This document shows positions 1 to 8,537 of a stretch of DNA of 64,000 nucleotides, piece after piece; the stretch's first letter is position 1; each line of letters begins with the position of its first letter. The position numbers were made by a program, and so were the translations under genes. Location of the stretch: contig NZ_CP041692.1 in NCBI RefSeq assembly GCF_007362775.1, positions 4,092,001 through 4,156,000 of the forward strand. Reading direction: 5' to 3'. A model generated the notes under the pieces. The model was not told the origin of the DNA. It made no database searches and saw only the letters and a list, made by a program, of their open reading frames with translations. The DNA is from Microlunatus elymi. Its GTDB lineage: Bacteria > Actinomycetota > Actinomycetes > Propionibacteriales > Propionibacteriaceae.

Positions 1-1
1 C

Positions 2-238
2 TTCGCCATGTTGCACACCCTCGCCGATGCCGACGCGTTCCGAACGAGTTACCAGGCACTCGGCGGCGTGCTGGATCGGGATCTGGACGGCAACCGATTC
101 TGGATCGTCAGCGACATTCTCGGCTTCCTGCCCGACCCGGCCCATATCCTGCCCGGCCTGGCCGGCGCCAGGCCCGACGTCCGTCCCGACGACGTCCGGT
201 TCGGCCTGGAGGAGCTGCTCGAACGCACGCTGTCCTGA
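2..238 (+). CDS. C-terminal fragment of an unidentified protein (5' end outside window)
   Basis: The reading frame is open from the window edge to a TGA at 236-238, so this is the last ~78 residues of a longer gene. The tail contains a WIVSDILGFLPDP stretch and ends in an acidic/Leu-rich helix. It loosely recalls the C-terminus of aminoglycoside-phosphotransferase-like kinases, but no catalytic motif lies inside the window, so the function is open. It converges on the ribosomal protection gene that ends at 259. GC-rich codon use is normal for the region. Confidence 0.5.
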   Translation, partial: FAMLHTLADADAFRTSYQALGGVLDRDLDGNRFWIVSDILGFLPDPAHILPGLAGARPDVRPDDVRFGLEELLERTLS

Positions 239-258
239 CGCACTCGGGGCCGCGAAGG

Positions 259-2241
259 TCAGGTCAGCGACTCTTCCGGCAGCTCGCTGTCGCGTTGACG
301 CGCTCGCACCGGCGGACGACCGCTGACCGGCTGATAGGCGTCGAACTGGTACTGCAGAATTCCCTCCCCGCCGGTGAGGTCGGGCAGTTGGTGCTGCAGC
401 TCGTGCAGCCGGGCGGCCACGAGCCGGGCCTCGATGCGTGCCATCATCCCCACCTGCCATTGGCCTATGGGTTGGGCGCGCATCCGTCCGAGGACGGTCT
501 GCAGCGCAGCGGCGTCGGATTCCGGCACCTCGAGCGAGATGCGGAGCACCGGCTCGCACACCTGGGTGCCGGCGAGCCGGAGGGCCTGCCGGCAGACCAC
601 CGGCGTCACCTTGCGGTAGTCGCGGGACGTGCTGGTGGGGCCGCGCTTGGACGGCGGTCCGTCGGCGACGCTGTATGCGGTCTCGACCAGCGTGACGATG
701 CAGTCGGTGACGGCCCAGCCGTAGTGTCCGCGCGCAAGAGCGTCCCGGACGTGTCGTTCGATCGCGGAGGCGAACCGCTCGACATCGCCGTACAGATACA
801 ACGGCATGTCGAGGGCCGGGGCAGCGACGGCAAAGCGCACCCCACTCCCCGGCTCGCCGGGTTCGATCCGCAGCCCGATGGTCGCCTGGTACGGGTTGCT
901 CGGGGTGTTCAGCCGCTCGACCGCGGTAGCCACTGTCCGCGGCCGCTCGATGTGCAGCACCGCGGCGTCGGCGAAGCGCGCGTCGACCCCGTACTCGTCG
1001 GCAAGGGTGGCTTGGAGCACCTCTTGCTGTACCCGGCCGTACAGCGACACGGTGGGGTGACCGGCGGCGTCGACGTGAACGTTGATCAGTGGATCCTGAT
1101 CGGCCAGTTGCACCAGGGCCGTCCGCAACGCCGGGCCGTCCTCGGGTCGTCGTGCCTCAACGGCGGCCTCGAGCGTCGGCGGCGGGAAGTGCGGTTCGGT
1201 CTGCACGGCCAAATCGCCGACCGCGTCGCCGACCCGTACGGCGGCCAGGCCGTAGACCCGACCGATCTCTCCGGGGACGAGCCGATCCGCCGGCCCCCAG
1301 CCGTGGGAGCCGTAGGTCTCCACGGCCGACACCTTCCCGCTGCGGCCGCCGGAAAGCTCCAGTCGTTGGCGTGGACGCAACGTGCCCTCGTTCATCCGGA
1401 GGTACGCGATCTTGCCTCCCTCCGGGCCGCGCTCGACCTTGAAGACCCGGGCCGATATCGGTGCGTCGATCGCGCCCGCGGCGGTGGGCAGCAACGTCGT
1501 CAGCGATCCCAGGAGCTCGCCCACCCCCGCCCCGGTCAGCGCGGAACCGGCGAAGATCGGGTGCAGCACGCCGGCCCGGGTCTGCGCCGCGACGTCGGCG
1601 GTCAGATCGCTCTCCGACAGCACCGTGCCGTCGACGTACGCCGCGAGCACGCCGTCATCGTGCTCGGCAAGGGTTGTGGTTGCTCGCTCGGCGAACGCGG
1701 GATCGTTCGTCCGGTACGTGGCAAACGACGATGCCCGGGACCCAGCGCTCAGCACGCGCCCCATCGGCAGGACGTCGGGCGTCAGCCGGGCACGGATCTG
1801 ACCGATCACCCGTTCCAGATCGGCGCCCATCCGGTCGATCTTGTTGACGAACAGCAGCGTCGGCACGCCGAGCCGCTGGAGGGCACCCATGATGATCCGC
1901 GTCTGCGGCTGCACGCCCTCGACGGCCGAGATCACCAGGATGGCCCCGTCGAGAATGCCGAGGACGCGTTCGACCTCGGCGATGAAGTCCGGGTGGCCCG
2001 GAGTGTCGACGACGTTGATCATCCGGTCTGCCAGGGCAAACGACACCGCCGCCGACTTGATGGTGATGCCCCGGCGCCGTTCCAGGGCGAGGGTGTCGGC
2101 ACGAGTGGTACCGGAATCGACCGAGCCCGGCTCGTCGATCGCCCCACCGAGATAGAGGAGCTGTTCGGTGAGAGTGGTCTTACCGGCGTCGACGTGGGCG
2201 AGAATGCCCAGGTTGAGAAAGCGGACGGGAGCTGGTGGCAC
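259..2241 (-). CDS. Tetracycline-type ribosomal protection GTPase (Tet(M)/Otr(A)-like, EF-G fold)
   Basis: 660 residues, close to the ~640-660 of Tet(M)/Otr(A) proteins. GTPase motifs are complete: AHVDAGKT at 15-22 (P-loop), RRGIT at 56-60 (switch I), DTPGH at 79-83 and NKID at 133-136. EF-G-like domains II-V follow. Family members bind the ribosome and dislodge tetracycline at the cost of GTP; whether this one gives tetracycline or another resistance cannot be read from sequence. The GTG start at 2241 has an AAGGA ribosome site 7 nt upstream. A separate 41-codon ORF with a stronger ribosome site overlaps this start, and a WhiB7-like promoter lies further upstream, both pointing to inducible expression. 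An elongation-factor paralogue with a housekeeping role is the alternative. Confidence 0.88.
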   Translation of the reverse strand: MPPAPVRFLNLGILAHVDAGKTTLTEQLLYLGGAIDEPGSVDSGTTRADTLALERRRGITIKSAAVSFALADRMINVVDTPGHPDFIAEVERVLGILDGAILVISAVEGVQPQTRIIMGALQRLGVPTLLFVNKIDRMGADLERVIGQIRARLTPDVLPMGRVLSAGSRASSFATYRTNDPAFAERATTTLAEHDDGVLAAYVDGTVLSESDLTADVAAQTRAGVLHPIFAGSALTGAGVGELLGSLTTLLPTAAGAIDAPISARVFKVERGPEGGKIAYLRMNEGTLRPRQRLELSGGRSGKVSAVETYGSHGWGPADRLVPGEIGRVYGLAAVRVGDAVGDLAVQTEPHFPPPTLEAAVEARRPEDGPALRTALVQLADQDPLINVHVDAAGHPTVSLYGRVQQEVLQATLADEYGVDARFADAAVLHIERPRTVATAVERLNTPSNPYQATIGLRIEPGEPGSGVRFAVAAPALDMPLYLYGDVERFASAIERHVRDALARGHYGWAVTDCIVTLVETAYSVADGPPSKRGPTSTSRDYRKVTPVVCRQALRLAGTQVCEPVLRISLEVPESDAAALQTVLGRMRAQPIGQWQVGMMARIEARLVAARLHELQHQLPDLTGGEGILQYQFDAYQPVSGRPPVRARQRDSELPEESLT

Positions 2242-2305
2242 GCGGAATCCTTGAAACAGAAGGGGTCGAGAGAAGCTGGCGAAGGACCACGTCCGTTGCT
2301 CGCAT
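2180..2305 (-). CDS. Putative 41-aa leader ORF overlapping the start of the ribosomal protection gene
   Basis: ATG at 2305 sits 7-8 nt after a perfect AGGAGG, the best ribosome site in this area. The frame runs 41 codons (begins MRATDVVLRQLLSTP, ends in an Arg run) and stops 62 nt inside the resistance gene in another frame. Ribosomes translating it would cover the resistance gene's AAGGA and GTG at about codon 19-22. This is the geometry of translational attenuation leaders known for tet(M) and erm genes. That the peptide is made and regulates is inference. Confidence 0.55.
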   Translation of the reverse strand: MRATDVVLRQLLSTPSVSRIPRATSSRPLSQPGHSRPRRRR

Positions 2306-2353
2306 CGTCAAAGCCTCCTGTTTCGGCATGCCCGTTCCGGGTTGTCGGGCCGT

Positions 2354-2392
2354 ATCGTAAGCACGTCCGCCGTCCGCTGTCAGCACATTTAT
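2354..2392 (-). promoter_or_regulatory. WhiB7-type promoter of the ribosomal protection gene
   Basis: Read on the minus strand: AT-rich block ATAAAT (2392-2387), a 3-bp gap, -35 CTGACA (2383-2378), an 18-bp spacer, -10 TACGAT (2359-2354). An AT-rich block 3 bp upstream of the -35 is the published hallmark of WhiB7-dependent promoters, which drive intrinsic ribosome-targeting-drug resistance genes in actinobacteria. The leader ORF begins about 50 nt downstream. Confidence 0.6.
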
Positions 2393-2527
2393 CGCCACGA
2401 GGTCACGGGACGGCCCGGCGCGTTAGGTCTGGATTCGGCTCCGCGCCGCCATACACTCGCACCTGGGTCGACCAGCCGGCCCGGGCCCCTTTCCCGCTAC
2501 ACCCTCGCGGAACAACTTGGAGCAGGC

Positions 2528-4732
2528 GTGACGATGACGAGTACGAGCGACCCGCTGGTCGGGCACGTACTCGACGGGCGCTACCGGATCGTCGATCGGG
2601 TCGCCCGCGGTGGCATGGCCACGGTATATCGGGCCACCGACACCCGCCTGGACCGGATGGTGGCGGTCAAGGTCATGCATCCCGGTCTCGGCGACGACGC
2701 CGACTTCGCCCGCAAGTTCGACCGGGAGGCACGGTCCGCGGCTCGGCTGTCACATCCCAACGTGGTCTCGGTCTTCGATCAGGGCAGCGACCTGGACACC
2801 GGCTCCGGCTTCGATCACGCCGGTTTCGATCAGGCCGGCTTCCAGACCGGGGGCGGCCGGCCGTACATCGTGATGGAGCTGGTCGGGGGCCGTACCCTGC
2901 GTAGCGTCATCTCCCACGAGGCGCCGTTGGCGCCGATCCGGGCGCTGAGCATGATCGAACCGGTGCTCGCCGCCCTGGCCGCCGCGCACGAGGCCGGCCT
3001 GGTGCATCGCGACGTCAAGCCGGAGAACGTGCTGATCTCCGACCGCGGGCAGATCAAGGTCGGCGACTTCGGGCTGGCCCGGGCCGTCACCGCGCAGACC
3101 TCGACGGCGACCGCGGGACTGCTGATCGGCACCGTCTCGTATCTGCCGCCCGAGCTGGTGACCACCGGCAGGGCCGATGCCCGATCCGATGTCTACAGCG
3201 CAGGCGTGGTGCTGTTCGAGATGCTCACCGGCCGCAAGCCGCACACCGGCGAGACCCCGATCCAGGTGGCCTACGCCCACGTACACAAGGACGTGCCGCC
3301 GCCGTCCGGCCTGCCCACCGCAGGTCCGATCCCGGACTATGTGGATGCCCTGGTCGCCCGCGCGACCGCCCGCAACCCGGACGCCAGGCCGCACGACGCC
3401 AAGGTGATGCTGGCCCAGGTGCGACGGGTGAAGTCCGCGTTGGCGGCCGGGCTGCGCACCGATCCCGAGCTGAGCCAGGATCTGACCGTGCCGCTGCTGG
3501 CATTGCGAGAGGACGCCGAACGTGGCCGGCCGGCCGGCGCGAACAACGGCACCGATCCGTACGCGGCCACCACCGCGATTGCCCCGCAGATCGCCGCAGC
3601 GATCTCCGAAGAGGGGCTCGGCGCACTGAACGAGCCGTACGCCCGGCCCGCCGGCTTCCAGGAGTACGCCCCCGGCTTTCAGCGGTCCCCGGTCCAGGAG
3701 CAGGAGTACACCCCGACCGACATCCGCTTCCTCAGCGGTCCGTCCACGCCGACCCAGCACACCGAGACCAACCTGATGCCGGTGCCGCTGGCCGATCAGG
3801 CCGCGGTCAAGCCGGTGCCGCCGCACCGGCCCGTCCATCGCTCCCGGCACCGGGTCCGCGGCTGGATCGCGTTGCTGTTGGTGATCTTGCTGACCGCGGC
3901 CGCAGTTGCCGCCGGCTGGTACTACGCCAAGGGCCGGTTCACCAGCGCACCGGCGCTGACCTCGATGTCGAAGCAGCGCGCCGAACAGGTCGCCAGCAAG
4001 TCCGGACTGGACGTCAACTTCAGCCAGAGCTATTCCGAGACGGTGCCGAAAGGGACCGTGATCAACACCAGCCCGCGGCCCGGCGCCAAGATCCTGCGCG
4101 GCGGCGAGATGACCGTCGTGCTGTCACGCGGTCCCGAGCGTCATCCGATGCCGAAGGTGACCGGGCTCTCCAAGGACGCCGCGGAATCCCTGCTGCAGAA
4201 GGGAAAACTCGCCGTCGGCTCGGTCTCCGACAAGTTCAGCGAGAGTGTCGACAAGGGCCTGGTGCTGAGCAGCTCGGCCGAGCCGGGTGATCGGCTCAAG
4301 GCCGGCACCAAGATCAACTTGGTGATCTCCGCCGGGCGCAAGCCGATCAAGATCACCAACTACACCGGCCAGAACGCCGAACAGTCCGCGACGGCCCTGA
4401 AGGACGCCGGCTTCAAGGTCAAGATCACCAGCGAGCACTCCGCCACCGTGCCGGCGGGCGCAGTGATCAGCCAGTCCCCCGCCGACGGCACCGGCCACTT
4501 GAAGGACCGGATCAAGCTGGTGTCCTCCCTCGGCCCGGTGATGGTGACGGTGCCTCAGGTCCGCTCGATGGGCGTGGAGGCAGCCAAGAAAACCCTTCAG
4601 GACAAGGGATTCAAGGTTCGTACGACAACGTCGACGATCTTGAACCTGGGCCTGGGGTACGTGGCCTCGTCCGATCCCGGCGCCGGCAAGAGCGTGCCGA
4701 AGGGATCGACCATCACCCTGACGCTGGTCTGA
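2528..4732 (+). CDS. pknL: Transmembrane Ser/Thr protein kinase with four PASTA domains (PknL/PknB type)
   Basis: 734 residues. The N-terminal kinase domain has a Gly-rich loop (ARGGMATVY), the catalytic VAVKV lysine, the HRDVKPEN catalytic loop near residue 160 and DFG near 179. An acidic/Pro linker leads to one membrane helix at about 444-467. Four extracytoplasmic PASTA repeats follow, each ending in a VVLSRG/VISAG-like strand, and should sense muropeptides or lipid II. The GTG at 2528 has GGAG 5 nt upstream; ATG 2534 is an alternative. A kinase beside aroG matches the pknL-aroG neighbourhood of mycobacteria and corynebacteria, hence the symbol. The stop lies 4 nt from the convergent hydrolase. 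Confidence 0.9.
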   Translation: MTMTSTSDPLVGHVLDGRYRIVDRVARGGMATVYRATDTRLDRMVAVKVMHPGLGDDADFARKFDREARSAARLSHPNVVSVFDQGSDLDTGSGFDHAGFDQAGFQTGGGRPYIVMELVGGRTLRSVISHEAPLAPIRALSMIEPVLAALAAAHEAGLVHRDVKPENVLISDRGQIKVGDFGLARAVTAQTSTATAGLLIGTVSYLPPELVTTGRADARSDVYSAGVVLFEMLTGRKPHTGETPIQVAYAHVHKDVPPPSGLPTAGPIPDYVDALVARATARNPDARPHDAKVMLAQVRRVKSALAAGLRTDPELSQDLTVPLLALREDAERGRPAGANNGTDPYAATTAIAPQIAAAISEEGLGALNEPYARPAGFQEYAPGFQRSPVQEQEYTPTDIRFLSGPSTPTQHTETNLMPVPLADQAAVKPVPPHRPVHRSRHRVRGWIALLLVILLTAAAVAAGWYYAKGRFTSAPALTSMSKQRAEQVASKSGLDVNFSQSYSETVPKGTVINTSPRPGAKILRGGEMTVVLSRGPERHPMPKVTGLSKDAAESLLQKGKLAVGSVSDKFSESVDKGLVLSSSAEPGDRLKAGTKINLVISAGRKPIKITNYTGQNAEQSATALKDAGFKVKITSEHSATVPAGAVISQSPADGTGHLKDRIKLVSSLGPVMVTVPQVRSMGVEAAKKTLQDKGFKVRTTTSTILNLGLGYVASSDPGAGKSVPKGSTITLTLV

Positions 4733-4736
4733 CGCT

Positions 4737-5414
4737 TCAGAAGGTGTGGGCCCCGGCTCCGCGAAGATCAACAAGCTCGGTCGGGGTCATCGCGTTGATC
4801 CGGCCGATCACCATGGTGCGGCCGATGTCGTTGAGCAGTCCGTCGTGGATCGGGAATCCCCTCGGCGCACCGACCGCGCGGGCGAAGTCGATGCCCTCCT
4901 TCATCGCCGCCCACGGGCCGTGCAGCGGAAACGCCAGCACGTCGACATCGTCGGGTGCGTACTCGTACGAGTCGCCGGGGTGGAACAGCGTCGGCTCCCC
5001 GTCCGCGGCGATCAGGTAGCCGACGTTGCCGATCCGCGGGACGTCGGCATGGATGATCGCATGCTGTCCACCGACCGCAGTGATCGTCACCGACCCGACC
5101 GAAACCGACACACCCGCGGCCAGACCGGACGCACCGGGCAGCTCGGGCATCGGGCCGGACTGGCCTTCCTTGCCTGCCAGCTCGAGCACCGACGGCTCCA
5201 CGATCACCCGAGCGTTCGGGTTGGCCGCCAGCAGTCCGGGCAGCGCCCGCGGATCGAGATGATCGGCATGCTGATGGGTGACCAGGACCGCGTCCAGATC
5301 GGTCAGCCCGTGCCACTGCGCGTCGATGTTTCCCGGATCGATCAGGATCCGCGTGCCCGCGGTTTCCACCAACGTGGCCGAATGTCCAAGGTGCGTGATC
5401 TTCACGATGGTCAC
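4737..5414 (-). CDS. Metallo-beta-lactamase-fold hydrolase
   Basis: About 225 residues from the GTG at 5414. The metal-binding motif THQHADH (46-52) and a downstream GDSYEYAP segment carrying the bridging Asp mark the MBL fold. The short single-domain form resembles the UPF0173/YhfI-like Zn hydrolases, whose substrate is unknown. A longer frame begins at 5480 but would run 40 nt into aroG. The GTG begins directly before the strand TIVKITHLGHS, as family members do. It is last in a minus-strand series after the acyltransferases and aroG, 25 nt behind aroG. Substrate unassigned. Confidence 0.78.
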   Translation of the reverse strand: MTIVKITHLGHSATLVETAGTRILIDPGNIDAQWHGLTDLDAVLVTHQHADHLDPRALPGLLAANPNARVIVEPSVLELAGKEGQSGPMPELPGASGLAAGVSVSVGSVTITAVGGQHAIIHADVPRIGNVGYLIAADGEPTLFHPGDSYEYAPDDVDVLAFPLHGPWAAMKEGIDFARAVGAPRGFPIHDGLLNDIGRTMVIGRINAMTPTELVDLRGAGAHTF

Positions 5415-5439
5415 CTTAACCCCGGCCAACCGACCTTGA

Positions 5440-6792
5440 TCAACTCCGGCTGTTGCGGCTCTGCACCAGTCGCTCAGCAACCTGAAAGGCCAACTCCAGC
5501 GACTGATTGCGGTTCAGCCGCGGATCGCACAAGGTCTCGTAGCGGCTGGACAGATCGGCCTCGGCCAGCTCCTGCGCACCGCCGACGCACTCGGTGACGT
5601 CGTCGCCGGTGAGCTCGATGTGCATCCCGCCCGGCCACGTACCGAGCTCGTCGTGCACGTCGAAGAAGCCGTTCACCTCGTCGATCACGTCGCTGAACGC
5701 GCGGGTCTTGAAACCGTTCGCCGACTCGAACGTGTTGCCGTGCATCGGATCGCAGACCCAGGCCACCTGCCGGCCGCTGGCGGTCACCTTCTCCACCACG
5801 TCCGGCAGCAGGTCGCGGATCTTGCCCGCGCCCATCCGGGTGATGAAGGTGATCCGGCCCGGCTGATTGGCCGGATCGATCCGGTCGGCCAACTCCAGCG
5901 CGGTGTCGGCGGTGGTGGTCGGGCCGAGCTTGATGCCGACCGGGTTGCTGACGTGCCGCATCAACTCGACATGGGCACCGTCCAGCTGGCGGGTCCGCTC
6001 CCCGATCCAGATCAGATGCCCGGACGTGTTGTACGGACGGTGGGTGCGGGAGTCGATCCGGGTCATCGCGTGCTCGTACTCCAGGCTCAACCCCTCGTGG
6101 CTGGAGTAGAAGTCGACCGTACGGGTCTGCTCGCTCTCGATCCCGCAGGCCTCGATGAACGCCAGCGCCCGCTCGATCTCGGCGGTCAACTGTTCGTAGC
6201 GCACCCCGGCCGGGCTGTTGCGGACGAAGGCGGAATTCCACGAGTGCATGGTCCGCATGTCGGCGAACCCGCCCTTGACGAAGGCGCGCACCAGATTGAG
6301 GGTCGCCGAAGAGGCGTTGTAGACGCCGAGCAGCCGCTGCGGATCGTGCCGGCGGGCCTGCTCGGTGAAGTCGAACCCGTTGACCGCGTCACCGCGGTAG
6401 GCCGGCAGGGTCACGTCGCCGCGGGTCTCGGTGTCGGAACTGCGCGGCTTGGTGTACTGCCCGGCCATCCGGCCGACCTTGACCACCGGCACCTGCGCGG
6501 CGTACGTCAGCACGATCGCCATCGACAGCAGGGTGCGCAGCTTGTTCTGGATGTTGGAGGCGGTGACCCCGGCGAACGTCTCGGCGCAATCGCCGCCCTG
6601 CAACAGAAAGGCGTGGCCGGCCGACACCTCGGCCAGCTTGTCGCGCAACTCGTCGCACTCGCCGGCGAAGACCAGCGGAGGCAACCGGCGCAGCTGCCGG
6701 ACGACGTCGGCCACCTCGTCGGCATCGGCATAGGTGGGCTGCTGAAGAGGTTTCAGCGCGTGCAGATCCTTCAGCGTGGGCAGCTCAGACAC
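5440..6792 (-). CDS. aroG: Class II 3-deoxy-D-arabino-heptulosonate 7-phosphate synthase
   Basis: 450 residues, the length of plant-like class II DAHP synthases (M. tuberculosis AroG is 462). It condenses phosphoenolpyruvate and erythrose 4-phosphate, the first step of the shikimate pathway, in the cytoplasm. Recognisable blocks are LQGGDCAE, KVGRMAGQY(T)KPR, WIGERTRQLDGAHVEL, KLGPTT and CDPMHGNT, covering substrate- and metal-binding residues. ATG at 6792 is 9 nt after the acyltransferase stop, so it is probably co-transcribed. Class II enzymes in this phylum are feedback inhibited by aromatic amino acids; a phenylalanine hydroxylase and trpD occur later in the window. Confidence 0.96.
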   Translation of the reverse strand: MSELPTLKDLHALKPLQQPTYADADEVADVVRQLRRLPPLVFAGECDELRDKLAEVSAGHAFLLQGGDCAETFAGVTASNIQNKLRTLLSMAIVLTYAAQVPVVKVGRMAGQYTKPRSSDTETRGDVTLPAYRGDAVNGFDFTEQARRHDPQRLLGVYNASSATLNLVRAFVKGGFADMRTMHSWNSAFVRNSPAGVRYEQLTAEIERALAFIEACGIESEQTRTVDFYSSHEGLSLEYEHAMTRIDSRTHRPYNTSGHLIWIGERTRQLDGAHVELMRHVSNPVGIKLGPTTTADTALELADRIDPANQPGRITFITRMGAGKIRDLLPDVVEKVTASGRQVAWVCDPMHGNTFESANGFKTRAFSDVIDEVNGFFDVHDELGTWPGGMHIELTGDDVTECVGGAQELAEADLSSRYETLCDPRLNRNQSLELAFQVAERLVQSRNSRS

Positions 6793-6801
6793 GGCGACAG
6801 A

Positions 6802-7665
6802 TTAGTCGACAGCGCGGACGCTGGTCGCATAGGCGTCCACATACGTCTGACCGGACAGCTCCATGATCTGGTACATGATCTCGTCGGTGACCGAGCGGAG
6901 GATGAATCGGTCGGTGGACAGGCCCTGATAGCGGGCGAAGTCCAGCGGCTTGCCGAACTTGATCGTCGGACTGATCACCCGGGACAGCACCCGGCCCGGT
7001 GGTGCGATCAGGTCGGTACCGATCACCGCCGTCGGGATCACCGGCACGCCGGCCTCCAGAGCCAGCCGGGCGACTCCGGTCCGACCTTTGTAGAGCCGGC
7101 CGTCATGACTGCGGGTGCCCTCGGGGAAGATGCCGAACAGTTCGCCGCGCTGCAGTACCTTCAGACCGGCCCGCAAGGCACCCTGACTGGCGGCGCCGCC
7201 GCTGCGATCGACCGGGACCTGCCCGGTGCCGGAGAAGAAGCGGCGCTGCAGGAAACCTCGTACGCCGGTGCCGGTGAAGTAGTCGGACTTGGCCACGAAG
7301 GTGACCCGGCGATCCAGCGCCAGCGGCATGAACATCCAGTCCGCGTACGAGAGATGGTTGCTGGCCAGGATGGCCGGCCCCTCCTCGGGCACGTGCTCCT
7401 CGCCCTCGACCTTCGGCCGGAACGACCGCTCGACCACCGGGCCGACCAGGATGTTGCGCAGCAGCCAGTAGAGCACCGCGCCGGCGTTGGACTCCTCGTT
7501 CTCCGGCCCGCGCAACTTGTCCGGGACCCGAATGTCGGGCACATGCAGGTCGGGCACGTGCAACTCGGGGACCGAGAACTCGGTCCCCCGGCGACCGGGC
7601 AGCCGAATCCGGTGCTTCCGCCCGGTTTCGGGTTCGTCCCGTTCCGGCCGCTGCTGCTCGGGCAT
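6802..7665 (-). CDS. 1-acyl-sn-glycerol-3-phosphate acyltransferase (PlsC family) with N-terminal VPD repeats
   Basis: 287 residues. The PlsC core has the NHLSYAD block at 103-109 (HX4D catalytic motif) and FPEGTRS at 180-186 (acyl-acceptor binding). The first 60 residues are extra: charged, then a run of five-residue repeats of the type VPDLH/VPDIR at about 32-49, a feature I cannot assign. The enzyme should add the second acyl chain to lysophosphatidate at the membrane. Its ATG overlaps the TGA of the upstream acyltransferase (ATGA), implying coupled translation. An acyltransferase near aroG is conserved in mycobacteria (Rv2182c). Confidence 0.88.
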   Translation of the reverse strand: MPEQQRPERDEPETGRKHRIRLPGRRGTEFSVPELHVPDLHVPDIRVPDKLRGPENEESNAGAVLYWLLRNILVGPVVERSFRPKVEGEEHVPEEGPAILASNHLSYADWMFMPLALDRRVTFVAKSDYFTGTGVRGFLQRRFFSGTGQVPVDRSGGAASQGALRAGLKVLQRGELFGIFPEGTRSHDGRLYKGRTGVARLALEAGVPVIPTAVIGTDLIAPPGRVLSRVISPTIKFGKPLDFARYQGLSTDRFILRSVTDEIMYQIMELSGQTYVDAYATSVRAVD

Positions 7666-8429
7666 CAGGCCGCCTCCGACTCCCTACGCGGAAGCGCCGG
7701 AACCGGACGGCCCAAGCCGGGACGGGCCAGCACCGGCGCGGCCACCGGCTGGCCCCGCCGCAGCCCGGCCTTGACCGCCGACACGTACACGTCGACGTAG
7801 GTCTGACCGGACAGCTCCATGATCGCGTTCATCATCTCGTCGGTGATCCAGCGGAGAGTATCGCGATCGTTGCCGGCGCCTCGGTAGGCGGAGAAATCCA
7901 TCGGCTTGCCGATCCGGATCCCGGGTCGGTGCAGTCGCGGGATGCCCAGCCGGTTCTTGTACATCTTCGTGTTCGAGACGGCCACCGGGATCACCGGCGC
8001 ACCGGTCTGCAGCGCCAGCCGGGCCGCACCCGTACGCCCTTTGTACAGCCGGCCGTCCGGCGACCGGCTGCCCTCCGGGAACATGATCAACACGCCGCCG
8101 TCGTGCAGCACGCCGGCGAAGGCGGCCATGTCGTCGGCGCTCTTCTTGCCGCCGGATCGGTCCAGCGGCAGCATCTTGATCGCCCGCAGGAACCACTTGA
8201 ACACCAGGCCCTTGAAGCCGGCCATCGCGAACAACTCGGCCTTGGGGGTGAACACCAGCCGCCGCTTGAGAATGGCGGGCAGCAGGATGGTCTCGCCCTC
8301 GGCGAGATGATTGCCCACCAGGATGGCCGCGCCGGTCTCGGGGATGTTCGACTCCCCTTCGACCCACGGCCGCCACCACGCGCTGAACAGCGGCTGGGCG
8401 ATCAGTCTTTTCACGATCCAGTAGAACAA
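7665..8429 (-). CDS. PlsC-family acyltransferase with variant HX4E motif
   Basis: About 254 residues from a TTG at 8429 that has GGAGG 5 nt upstream; this start gives the usual family N-terminus MFYWIVKRL...RPWVEG. A GTG at 8450 is possible. The acceptor motif FPEGSRS is intact at 117-123. The catalytic block reads NHLAEGE (40-46), so the Asp of HX4D is Glu, unlike the paralogue immediately downstream. It is first of the acyltransferase-aroG-hydrolase series. It is either an active variant or a subunit with altered chemistry or substrate. Confidence 0.85.
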   Translation of the reverse strand: MFYWIVKRLIAQPLFSAWWRPWVEGESNIPETGAAILVGNHLAEGETILLPAILKRRLVFTPKAELFAMAGFKGLVFKWFLRAIKMLPLDRSGGKKSADDMAAFAGVLHDGGVLIMFPEGSRSPDGRLYKGRTGAARLALQTGAPVIPVAVSNTKMYKNRLGIPRLHRPGIRIGKPMDFSAYRGAGNDRDTLRWITDEMMNAIMELSGQTYVDVYVSAVKAGLRRGQPVAAPVLARPGLGRPVPALPRRESEAA

Positions 8430-8537
8430 GGTTTCCTCCGGCCGACCCACCCGTCTCGGTCGGTCGCAGCAACCATAATGCGCAGCGCCCGAGCACTGAA
8501 AGCAGAGCGTCGTACGGCTGCGGATACGCTTCGCAAC

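Noticed and set aside
295-2904. 869-codon plus-strand open frame opposite the ribosomal protection gene
   Set aside because: Antisense shadow created by high GC: no family resemblance, His/Arg/Gly-rich composition and it spans two real genes on opposite strands.
5620-7800. 726-codon open frame opposite aroG and the acyltransferase
   Set aside because: Same codon-position GC effect. The minus-strand products are clearly recognisable enzymes.
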